DNA of 62,559 bases. Origin: Candidatus Eremiobacterota bacterium. Lineage in GTDB: Bacteria; Vulcanimicrobiota; Vulcanimicrobiia; Vulcanimicrobiales; Vulcanimicrobiaceae. A program made the position numbers and the translations under genes. Below are positions 44,377-55,127 of this stretch, one piece after another (positions within the stretch are counted from its first letter, which is position 1; the number at the start of each line of letters is the position of its first letter). Location of the stretch: assembly GCA_019235885.1 (NCBI GenBank), contig JAFAKB010000023.1:1-62559 (forward strand). The letters run 5' to 3'. The notes under the pieces were generated by a model. The model did not search any database. It worked only from the letters and a program-made list of their open reading frames with translations, and had not been told where the DNA came from.

Positions 44377-46154
44377 TTACGACTTGGGCGGCGGGCGGTG
44401 TCCTAGATGCCACCATCTCACCGCTGGAATCGCGCTGCGATCCGCGCGCATCTCGTCGACGAGTCGCTGCAGCTCGTCTACATGCAAGCCGTCAATCGAG
44501 GAGGCGACTGCCTGAACCACCGTTGCGATGGCTGAGGTTTCGTCGGGATCATTCTGCGTTCCATCGGTTTTCCTGGAGCAACCCGCCAAGCCGAACAACT
44601 CCCGCGAATGAACATCGGTACGGCAATGGATCCCGGTACCTCGCTGAACCCGTCCTCGAGCCGCACGGCGCTTCGGGCATCTCGTAAGGCAATGACCGCC
44701 GCATCGTTCTGGTCGATGATTTCCGGCGCTCGTTCGAAGCTGGAGCAGCGCAGTTCGTACCGGCCGTCGGCGGCGCACAGGTACAGCGCGGTCGCTGCCA
44801 CGCGCGCATCGCGCGCAAGCACTTCGATCGTGCGTTTTTCGAGCACGCGGACATCGGAAAAGAGCAGGGACTGTCGAGCAAAGGCATCGAGTGCCGCAAG
44901 CCGTTTCTTACGGTCGTGGAAGAACACGTCGTTCACGACGTTCTCGATGCGGCTGTGGATGTGTCGCAATGAAGTTCCGATGATCAACACCATGACGGCG
45001 CTCACGGCCACGCTGGCTGGCCAGCCGTTCGGGTCGACGTACTGGTCCGCGACCCATTCCACGAGCACGAAAAAGCCAAGAACGATAGCGGATACGATAC
45101 TGAACACGAGCGCGCGATTTACGACGAACCAGATATCGAGGATATGGTGTTTCAGAACGGCGTACGCGAAACCGAGCGGAACCAGGATTTGCGTCGCAGC
45201 CGACACCGTGAGCCAGACACTCTGCGTCGCGATGCCGCCGCCGACGTGCGTGACGTCCCGGAACGGAACCAGCGTGAAATCCACAAACGTGGGGCCCAAT
45301 CCGAAAATAATCGCGCCGGCTACCCACGCCAGACGCTGGCGGTCGACCCCCTCACTAGATTTATACGAAGAATAAACCGCGATGATGATCGCGACAGCGA
45401 AGAAGATGTTGGTGAGCGCGGAAAAACGCCACCAGAGCGCAAAGTAGCTTCCCAAGACCAACTGATTCAGGCTTACGAACAAGAACAGCGCGGCGATCGT
45501 CAAGCCGTACAGTGGTGCGATGCGGTAGAGCCACGCGCGTACGCCACGTGTATCCGGCTTCGGGAACAAACTCGTGAACCGCACCGCATTGACATAGGCC
45601 CACGTTTGAGCCGACCAAAAGATCGGAATGCGTGCCCAAGAGATCCGGCCTAACCAGTGGCCACCATTGGTGGAATCGCCAAGCGCAAAGAACACGAGAA
45701 ACCCGCCTAGAGCTCGCCCCGCGGGTGAGTTCCAGCGCCTGATGAGAAAGAGAAGTCCGAAGAGGACGAAGAGCAGGCGCTCGACCATGGCGAGTACGCG
45801 CGCCGGACTTCGGACATCGGCGAGTGGCGCCGCTGTCAGCGTCACCACGCGGGCCGTCTCGCGAGGACGTGACACGATAAACCGCAGCTGGTCGCCGGGC
45901 CACGGAGCTTGCGCTTCAAGGCGAGTCATCACATCGGCCGATTCGATCGAAACGACGTCACCGGGTTTTATATCGTGAGTGTCGGCGGACGATTGCGGTA
46001 CCACGGTGTTGACGCGTGTTTTATCGCCGTCGGCGGGGGCACCGTTGAACCCCCAGACACTTATGCGGTTGGGGTCGAAAACGTCGCCGAGGATGCTAAC
46101 GCCGAGGAGTCCCGTCAGCACGAGAGCTGCTATGCGAAAACCGCTTCCCGCCAT
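44377..46154 (-). pseudogene. Membrane sensor with PDZ-like and GAF domains, frameshifted near its C-terminus
   Basis: The frame from ATG 46154 gives an N-terminal helix, a PDZ-like segment (IKPGDVVSIESADVM near 70), about seven further membrane helices and a GAF-like domain up to VPMFIRG at 44601. Translation there runs out of frame, while the +1 frame continues ELFGLAGCSRKTDGTQNDPDE and VVQAVASSIDGLHVDELQRL to 44377, a normal GAF C-terminus. A single lost base in the GGG run at 44601-44603 explains this. It is thus a frameshifted gene or a sequencing error; the intact protein would be ~592 aa. No kinase domain. It starts 4 bases after mnmA. Confidence 0.75.
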
Positions 46155-46158
46155 AAGG

Positions 46159-47244
46159 TCAGGGCGACATGAGCGTTGCGCGGATCGTTGCTGCACCGAT
46201 TACTTCGAGGCCGTCGCTGTCGAACAAGGCGACCAGCTGGCCGGGCGTTACCGCACGATGGGGTTCGTCGAACGTCAGTCGCAGCGTCCCGTCGTTCGCA
46301 AGCGCCGCGCCCGCCGGCGCGAGCTTGGCGCGATACCGCGTCATCGCGAGCACCCGCGCGCGCCCGCCGGCGAAGCGTTCCGGCCGGATGAGGTTAACTT
46401 CGTCGGCGACCAGGGCGGTGACGCCCAGCTCGTCTTCGTGACCGATCACGATCGTATTCGATGCCGCGTCGATGCGCGTCACGTAGCGCGGGCTGCCGGC
46501 GGACGGCAGGCCGCGGCGCTGTCCCACCGTGTAGCCGCCGATGCCTGCGTGCGTCCCGACGAGTTCGCCGGACGTCGTCATCATGTCGCCGGGGCGCATC
46601 GTTTCCGGCGCCAAGCGGGCCAGCACCTCGCGGTAGTCGCCGCCTTCGACGAAGCAGATGTCCTGGGATTCGGTCTTCTCGGCCACGGGAATCCCGAGGC
46701 GTGCCGCGTGAGCGCGCGTCTCGGCTTTCGACAGCTGGCCGACGGGCAGCAACAGGCGGCCGAGTTGGGCCGGCGTGAGCTGAGCCAGCGCGTAGGACTG
46801 GTCTTTCGGGGAATCGCTGCGATACAGGTGCGGGCCGTCCGGGGCGTGCTCGAGGCGGGCGTAGTGGCCCGTTGCGACGTAGCGGGCGCCGAGGCGGTCG
46901 GCGTACGCGCGCAGCGTTCCGAGCTTCACGTGGTTGTTGCACGAGACGCACGGGTTCGGCGTGCGGCCTTGCGCGTAGTCGCTTGCGAAGCGCTCGATGA
47001 CGCTGCGGCGGAACGTCTCCTCGAAGTCGAGCACGTAGTGAGGAATGCCCAGCACCGCCGCGCTGCGGCGCGCGTCGTCGAAGTCGTCCGCGCCGCAGCA
47101 GGACTTGGCGTGCGCCGGCTTCGTCGGCGCGTACATCTTCATCGTCACGCCGACCACGTCGTAGCCGGCTTCCGCCAGCAGCCCTGCTGCTACCGCCGAA
47201 TCGACGCCGCCGCTCATCGCGGCGACGACGCGCGTCCGCTTCAC
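46159..47244 (-). CDS. mnmA: tRNA 2-thiouridylase MnmA
   Basis: The GTG at 47244 gives 361 residues, the usual MnmA length. Visible are the PP-loop [15 protein letters not shown] (near 10), catalytic Cys in [15 protein letters not shown] (near 92), [11 protein letters not shown], and the second Cys in [13 protein letters not shown]. MnmA transfers sulfur to U34 of tRNA-Lys, -Glu and -Gln. The start frame extends 30 codons upstream without homology, so GTG 47244 was preferred. A decayed copy of its 3' end lies at 43797-44312, the same orientation, beyond the sensor gene. Confidence 0.96.
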   Translation of the reverse strand: MKRTRVVAAMSGGVDSAVAAGLLAEAGYDVVGVTMKMYAPTKPAHAKSCCGADDFDDARRSAAVLGIPHYVLDFEETFRRSVIERFASDYAQGRTPNPCVSCNNHVKLGTLRAYADRLGARYVATGHYARLEHAPDGPHLYRSDSPKDQSYALAQLTPAQLGRLLLPVGQLSKAETRAHAARLGIPVAEKTESQDICFVEGGDYREVLARLAPETMRPGDMMTTSGELVGTHAGIGGYTVGQRRGLPSAGSPRYVTRIDAASNTIVIGHEDELGVTALVADEVNLIRPERFAGGRARVLAMTRYRAKLAPAGAALANDGTLRLTFDEPHRAVTPGQLVALFDSDGLEVIGAATIRATLMSP

Positions 47245-47352
47245 CGGCGCGCCGTCCCGGACTCGAGATTCGCTCGCTCCATCACCACTACCACTCTGCT
47301 CGTACAGACCGCGCACCAGGAGAACCAGGTGCACCCGCTAAGGTTCGACCAC

Positions 47353-48093
47353 ATGCCTGCGCTCGGAGAGGAGTTCCGAAGCGCGCGGGAAGCGCGCGGC
47401 CTCACGCTTTCGGACGTTGCCGAGCAGATCCACATCCGGTCGGTCTACCTCAACGCGATCGAGAACGAAGACTGGAAGTCGATCGGCGCGCCGGTCTACG
47501 TACGGGGATTCATCCGCACCTATGCGCGTTTCCTCGGCCTGGACGCAGAGGACGCGGTGGCGAGCTTCAACCGCCTGGCGCCGCCCGAGCGGGCGCCCGC
47601 TTCGCTCGCCACGACGACGATCGTCGACGAGCGCGAGCGCGCCCCGGTCTCGGTGTGGGCGCTCCTCGGCGGGCTGGTCGCGGTCGTCGTGGTCGGCTTC
47701 GTCGTCTACGAGGCGTGGCTGCTGTACGGCCACGGCGGCGGAAACAACGCGCCGGTCGCGGTAGCGAGCGCGCAACCGGCGGGGCCGGCCGGCGGGTCCC
47801 AGTCTCCGGCGCCGGGGTCCTCCGCTGCTCCGACGCCGGCCGCCTCGCCGACCCCCGCCGCGCACCACCAACTGGCGATCCGGCTCACCGAGCGCTCGTG
47901 GCTGCGCGTCACCATCGACGGGAAAACGATGCTCGAAGGGATCCTGCCGGCGGGTACGGCCCGTACCTTCACCGGGAGCGTGGCCGACCTGCGGGTCGGC
48001 AACGCCGGCGGCGTTCTGGTCTCGGTGAACGGCAAACCGCCGGCACCGCTCGGCAAGGCCGGTGACGTGGTCGAGCAGCGCTACACTCTCTAA
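47353..48093 (+). CDS. RodZ-like HTH membrane protein
   Basis: From ATG 47353 the 246 residues start with an Xre-like HTH (LGEEFRSAREARGLTLSDVAEQIHIRSVYLNAIE and RGFIRTYARFLGLD), then one membrane helix (VWALLGGLVAVVVVGFVVYEAW near 105), a Pro/Ala/Ser linker, and a C-terminal beta domain (LTERSWLRVTIDGKTMLEGILPAG), the DUF4115 domain of RodZ. RodZ ties the cytoskeletal protein MreB to the cell-wall machinery. An alternative GTG at 47329 with an AGGAGA site is also plausible. The gene diverges from mnmA. Confidence 0.9.
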   Translation: MPALGEEFRSAREARGLTLSDVAEQIHIRSVYLNAIENEDWKSIGAPVYVRGFIRTYARFLGLDAEDAVASFNRLAPPERAPASLATTTIVDERERAPVSVWALLGGLVAVVVVGFVVYEAWLLYGHGGGNNAPVAVASAQPAGPAGGSQSPAPGSSAAPTPAASPTPAAHHQLAIRLTERSWLRVTIDGKTMLEGILPAGTARTFTGSVADLRVGNAGGVLVSVNGKPPAPLGKAGDVVEQRYTL

Positions 48094-48112
48094 GTTTCTT
48101 CAGGACACACGC

Positions 48113-48607
48113 ATGGCTTCGGAATCCTCCTTCGACGTGGTCTCGCGCGTCGACCAGCAAGAGCTCGACAACGCGCTGAACCAAGCCCGCAAGGAGATCA
48201 CCGGGCGGTTCGACTTCAAGCACTCGATCGCGTCGATCGAGTCCGACGGGAAGACGATCACCGTGCTGGCCGACGACGAGCTGAAGCTGCGCAACGTGAT
48301 CGACGTCATTCAGTCCAAAGCCGTCAAGCGCGGCATCGACCTCAAGTCGTTCGACCTTTCGAAGGAGCCCGAGGCGGCGTCGGGCTCGGCGCTGCGCAAG
48401 AAGATCGCGGTCCGCGCCGGCATCCCGAAGGACAAATCGAAGCCGCTGATCGAGGCGATCAAGGCCGCGAAGCTGAAGGTGCAGGCACAGTACCAGGACG
48501 AGCAGATTCGCGTCTCAGGCAAGTCCAAGGACGATCTGCAAAAGGTACAGCAGGTGCTCAAAGGGCTCGACTTCGAGCTGCCGCTGCAGTTCACGAACTA
48601 CCGCTAA
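48113..48607 (+). CDS. yajQ: YajQ-family (DUF520) nucleotide-binding protein
   Basis: ATG 48113 gives 164 residues, beginning ASESSFDVVSRVDQQELDNAL with RFDFKHSIASIESDGKTITV and ending QQVLKGLDFELPLQFTNYR, matching the full YajQ family. YajQ proteins bind nucleic acids or c-di-GMP in some bacteria; the exact role is uncertain. It starts 19 bases after the RodZ-like gene. Confidence 0.96.
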   Translation: MASESSFDVVSRVDQQELDNALNQARKEITGRFDFKHSIASIESDGKTITVLADDELKLRNVIDVIQSKAVKRGIDLKSFDLSKEPEAASGSALRKKIAVRAGIPKDKSKPLIEAIKAAKLKVQAQYQDEQIRVSGKSKDDLQKVQQVLKGLDFELPLQFTNYR

Positions 48608-48617
48608 TCCCGCTTTG

Positions 48618-50009
48618 ATGTCAGCACTCGCCACCCGGCCCCACACCGTCTCGTTCGTCTCCCTCGGATGCGCCAAGAACCTCGTCGACAGCGAGGTCAT
48701 GATCGCGAAGCTGGGGGCGGCCGGGTGGGCGCTCGTCCCGGAGGCGGACGGCGCGGACGCGGTGGTGATCAACACCTGCGCGTTCATCGATCCGGCGAAG
48801 GCGGAGTCGACCGAGACGATCTTGGAGCACGCCGAGCGCAAGCGCGAGGGGCAGCAGCTCATCGTCGCGGGCTGTCTTTCGCAGCGGTTCGGCGACGAGT
48901 TGCAGGCGCTGATCCCGGAGATCGACGGCGTGATCGGCACCGGGGCGTACGCCTCGATCGCCGAGCTGCTCGACGACGCGCGGGCCGGGAAGAAACCGGT
49001 GCGGCTGGGGTTCGAAGCGGAGCCCGAGCACGACTTTCTGCCGCGGCTGATCACCACGCCGCGCGCGACCGCGTACCTGAAGATCGCCGAAGGGTGCGAT
49101 CACCCGTGCACGTTCTGCATCATCCCGCAGCTGCGCGGGACGTTTCGCTCGCGGAGCGCGGAGTCGATCCTCGCCGAAGCGCGCGCGCTCGCCGCGGGCG
49201 GCACGAAAGAGCTGATCCTGGTCGCGCAGGACACCTCGATGTGGGGCCGCGACCGCGGCTTGAGGCGCGGCGGGCTGGCGCAGCTGCTCGCGCAGTTGAA
49301 CGAGGTCGCGGGGATCGAGTGGATCCGGCTGCTCTACTTGTATCCGGCGACCGTCGACTCCGAATTGATCGAGGCGATCGCGACGCTGCCGAAGGTCTGC
49401 GCGTACATGGACATGCCGCTGCAGCACGTCAGCGCGCCCGTGCTGCGCCGAATGCTGCGGCCCGCGAACGGCGAGCGGTACTTGGAGATCGTCGAAGCGT
49501 TCCGCCGCCGCGTCCCGGGGATCACGCTGCGCTCTACGTTCATCGTCGGCTTCCCCGGCGAAACGGAAGACGACGTCGCGGAGCTGGAGCGCTGGATCGA
49601 GCGCGCGGAGCTCGACCGCGTCGGTTTCTTCACCTACTCGCGCGAAGAGGGCACGCCGGCCGCGGAGCTGCCGCACCAAATCTCCGCGCGCGAGAAGCGG
49701 CGGCGCTTGCTGCGGTTGCGCGAGGCGCAGCGGCGCGCTTCGGAGGGGGCGCGCGCGCAGCGCGTCGGCGAAACGGTGCGCGTGCTGGTCGAGGAGCGGC
49801 GCGCGCTGCGCAAGACCGATCCGCTCGCGCTCGCGCTGCGCACCACCGACGTGCTCGCCGGCCGTTCGCCGGGCGAAGCGCCCGGCGTCGACGGCGCGAT
49901 CGTCTTCCCCGGTGAGGCCGAGCCGGGAACGTTCGTAGGCGTGCGGCTCCACGGCCACACCGCGTTCGATTTCTACGGCACGCTCGAGCGCACGGAGGTT
50001 TCGGCGTGA
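48618..50009 (+). CDS. rimO: Ribosomal protein S12 methylthiotransferase RimO
   Basis: The 463-residue protein has an N-terminal UPF0004 domain (FVSLGCAKNLVDSEVM, with cysteines for the auxiliary iron-sulfur cluster and INTCAFID), the radical-SAM motif CDHPCTFCIIPQLRG near 150 and a C-terminal TRAM domain. RimO adds a methylthio group to Asp88 of ribosomal protein S12. ATG 48618 was chosen over the TTG three bases earlier. It precedes the LCP gene with a 4-base overlap. Confidence 0.95.
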   Translation: MSALATRPHTVSFVSLGCAKNLVDSEVMIAKLGAAGWALVPEADGADAVVINTCAFIDPAKAESTETILEHAERKREGQQLIVAGCLSQRFGDELQALIPEIDGVIGTGAYASIAELLDDARAGKKPVRLGFEAEPEHDFLPRLITTPRATAYLKIAEGCDHPCTFCIIPQLRGTFRSRSAESILAEARALAAGGTKELILVAQDTSMWGRDRGLRRGGLAQLLAQLNEVAGIEWIRLLYLYPATVDSELIEAIATLPKVCAYMDMPLQHVSAPVLRRMLRPANGERYLEIVEAFRRRVPGITLRSTFIVGFPGETEDDVAELERWIERAELDRVGFFTYSREEGTPAAELPHQISAREKRRRLLRLREAQRRASEGARAQRVGETVRVLVEERRALRKTDPLALALRTTDVLAGRSPGEAPGVDGAIVFPGEAEPGTFVGVRLHGHTAFDFYGTLERTEVSA

Positions 50010-51454
50010 GCAAGTCGATGGTCACCGATCCGCCCCCGCCGATGCCGCCGAACGGCGAGCCGCCGCGCCGGCGCCGCTCGGAACCGCCCCAGCCGGGCGG
50101 CGGGCGCTCCTCGCGCTGGCGCGCGATCCTTTCGTACACGGGCGGGATCATTCTCATTCTGGTCGGGGTGGTCTTCGGGCTGATCGCCTACCGCATGATC
50201 ACCACGGGTGACAGCTTCGCCAAGAGCGCGAGCCACTACGTCCCGGTGTACGTGCCGCCGCCGGCGACGGTGTTCGGGAAAGACCGCATCTACATCGTCT
50301 TGCTCGGGATCGACTTCAACTACGACGACAAGGGGATGCCGTACTCGAAGGGCGCGCGCAGCGACACGATCATGGTCGCCGGGCTCGACTTCCCGACCCG
50401 CTCCTTGAAGCTGATCTCCGTCCTGCGCGACAGCGAGGCGATCGTCAACGGCCACGACACGAAGATCAACGAAGCGTACTCCGACGGCGGGGTCAAGCTC
50501 GCCGACTCGGTGATCGGCGAGTTTCTGGGCATGCCGAAGAACCCGGCCGGCGGCCCGTACTTCGACCGCTACGTCGTCGTGAACTCCAACGGTTTGAAAG
50601 ACTTCGTCAACGCGATCGGCGGGATCGACGTCCCCGTCGCGCAGCAGATGGACTACGACGACAACTGGGGCAACCTGCACATCCACTTCAAGCCGGGGAT
50701 GCACCACATGAACGGGTACGACGCGATGGCGTACACGCGCTTCCGCCACGACGCGTGCAGCGATCCCTGCCGCACCAAGCGCCAGCAGCAAGTCATCCAC
50801 ATCACGATGGCCAAGCTGAAGGCGAACAAGTTCAACGACCTGCTGCACATCGGGCAGCTCATCGGCGCGCTCAACAAGAACGTGATGACGAACCTGACCT
50901 TCGACGAAGAGAAGTCGCTGGCGTGGGCGTTCAAGGACGCGAACACCGCCGACCTGAGCAAAGCCGAGACGATCGGCTACGTCGACACCAAGGACACGCG
51001 GTACGGCGGCGAGGTGCTGATCCCGGACGAAGCGCAGAAGGCGAAGCTCGTCGCCGACCTGCTCGGCCCGTACGGCAACGTCACGCCGCCGCCGCAGACC
51101 GCGCTGCAGTCCGTGCGGCCGTCGGCGGTGCACGTGATCGTGCAGAACGGAAGCGGCATCTCCGGCCTTGCCGGGACGGTCTCGGCGAAGCTGGAGAAGC
51201 TCGGCTACGTCGTCGACTCGGTCGGGAACGCCGACACGTTCGGCTACGACACCACGCAGATCCGGCCGGCTTCGAAGGTGCCGTACGTGGGCGAGCGGGT
51301 GCGCGCCGACCTGGGCGTCCCGACCGCCGCGGTCGCGCCGGCGACCGACGCCACGCCGGGGCCGCGCACCCTCGTCACCGTCATCGTCGGCCGTGACTAC
51401 GCGACCGCCGCGGGGTCGGCGCTCCCGACCGCCTCCGCCGCGCCGCTTCGCTGA
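50006..51454 (+). CDS. LytR-CpsA-Psr (LCP) family transferase with LytR_C domain
   Basis: GTG 50006 overlaps the rimO stop codon and opens 482 residues: a Pro-rich N-terminus, one membrane helix (YTGGIILILVGVVFGLIAY near 50), the LCP domain (VLLGIDFNYDDK, GARSDTIMVAGLD, DSEAIVNGHDTKINEAY, AYTRFRHDACSDPCRTKRQQQ) and a C-terminal LytR_C domain (HVIVQNGSGISGLAGTVSAK). LCP enzymes attach teichoic-acid-like or capsular polymers from lipid carriers to peptidoglycan. Presence in a diderm suggests attachment of surface glycans. Confidence 0.94.
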   Translation: MSKSMVTDPPPPMPPNGEPPRRRRSEPPQPGGGRSSRWRAILSYTGGIILILVGVVFGLIAYRMITTGDSFAKSASHYVPVYVPPPATVFGKDRIYIVLLGIDFNYDDKGMPYSKGARSDTIMVAGLDFPTRSLKLISVLRDSEAIVNGHDTKINEAYSDGGVKLADSVIGEFLGMPKNPAGGPYFDRYVVVNSNGLKDFVNAIGGIDVPVAQQMDYDDNWGNLHIHFKPGMHHMNGYDAMAYTRFRHDACSDPCRTKRQQQVIHITMAKLKANKFNDLLHIGQLIGALNKNVMTNLTFDEEKSLAWAFKDANTADLSKAETIGYVDTKDTRYGGEVLIPDEAQKAKLVADLLGPYGNVTPPPQTALQSVRPSAVHVIVQNGSGISGLAGTVSAKLEKLGYVVDSVGNADTFGYDTTQIRPASKVPYVGERVRADLGVPTAAVAPATDATPGPRTLVTVIVGRDYATAAGSALPTASAAPLR

Positions 51455-51492
51455 GCCGCTGCGTGCGCGCCCGCTGAGCCCGTGAGCCAGAG

Positions 51493-51515
51493 CCCGTCCT
51501 GAGCTTGTCGAAGGG
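51493..51515 (-). repeat. Dispersed REP-like sequence at the deacetylase start
   Basis: GTCCTGAGCTTGTCGAAGG, read on the minus strand as CCTTCGACAAGCTCAGGAC, is a widely dispersed extragenic repeat type in many high-GC genomes. It covers the TTG start codon proposed for the deacetylase. A related copy lies at 36619-36645. Its presence makes the true start uncertain. Confidence 0.55.
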
Positions 51516-52335
51516 TGCGCTGATCGGCGCGGCGGTCGCGCTGGTCGTGCTCGCCGGGCTCGGCTACGGCGCGCGGCGGCTGTGGCTCAAGTCCGACGAT
51601 CTGCTGCGGCCGGTCGTCGTGCTGCGCGGGGCGGACGCGGCGGCGCTGGCGCAGCCCTCGCTCGGCGCACGGGTCGGCGCGCTGTTCGGCAAGGCGCGCG
51701 CGCCGGCGGCCGAGCGGCCGCGGCTGATCGCGCTGACCTTCGACGACGGGCCGTACCCGGTGACCACGCCGCTGCTGCTGCAGACGCTGCGCGACCTGCA
51801 CGTCCCGGCGACGTTCTTCCTGATCGGGCGCGATGCCGAGCAGTTCCCCGACCTGGCGCGGGCGATCCGCGCCGGCGGCCACGAGATCGCCGACCACACC
51901 CTGACCCACCCCGACCTCGACCGCCTTTCGAACACCGCGGTCGCCGACGAGCTGCGCGAGGGGGCGGCGGCGCTGGGCCGGATCGCGCCGGACCCGGCCG
52001 AGCGGCGGCTCTTCCGGCCGCCGCACGGCCGCTACACCGTCGCGACGTTGCGGACGGCGCAGGCCCAGGGCTACGACACGATCCTGTGGAGCGACGATCC
52101 CGGCGACTGGCGCTCGGTCGGCGCCGACGCGCTGCGCGCGCACGTCTTGCAGAAGGCGACCGCGCCGGAGATCGTCCTGCTGCACAGCGGCCGCCCGGCG
52201 ACGGTCGCCGCCCTCCCCGCGCTGGTGGCGGCGTTCCGCAAGGCGGGCTACACCTTCGTCACCGTGGGGACGCTGCTGCGCGAGACGTCGGCCGAGCAGC
52301 TCAACCGGCCGGCGAAGTTTCCGCTGGCGGGGTAA
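51505..52335 (+). CDS. Polysaccharide deacetylase (NodB/CE4 family)
   Basis: The 276-residue product has an N-terminal helix (LIGAAVALVVLAGLGYGARRL) acting as signal anchor, then the CE4 domain: LTFDDGPYPVTTPLLL (catalytic DD, near 78), HEIADHTLTHPDL (metal-binding H-x3-H, near 130), FRPPHGRYTVATLR and ILWSDDPGDW. Such enzymes remove acetyl groups from peptidoglycan or exopolysaccharide. The TTG at 51505 lies within a dispersed repeat, so a different start is possible. It fits a cell-wall set with the LCP gene upstream and secA downstream. Confidence 0.92.
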   Translation: MSKGALIGAAVALVVLAGLGYGARRLWLKSDDLLRPVVVLRGADAAALAQPSLGARVGALFGKARAPAAERPRLIALTFDDGPYPVTTPLLLQTLRDLHVPATFFLIGRDAEQFPDLARAIRAGGHEIADHTLTHPDLDRLSNTAVADELREGAAALGRIAPDPAERRLFRPPHGRYTVATLRTAQAQGYDTILWSDDPGDWRSVGADALRAHVLQKATAPEIVLLHSGRPATVAALPALVAAFRKAGYTFVTVGTLLRETSAEQLNRPAKFPLAG

Positions 52336-52406
52336 CTTCGCGGGCACGAGACGATACGAGGGCGTCGGGAGGAACCGTCCCTCGCGACGAACGGTTGTAG
52401 ACCTGT

Positions 52407-55100
<2,694 letters not shown>

Positions 55101-55127
55101 GCCGCGGCACATAGACACCGGATCGCG

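Noticed and set aside
43768-44406. 212-residue plus-strand frame
   Set aside because: It is antisense to the decayed mnmA copy, whose minus-strand homology is clear.
45979-47352. In-frame upstream extension of the RodZ-like gene
   Set aside because: It is antisense to mnmA; RodZ homology begins at 47353 (or at the alternative GTG 47329).
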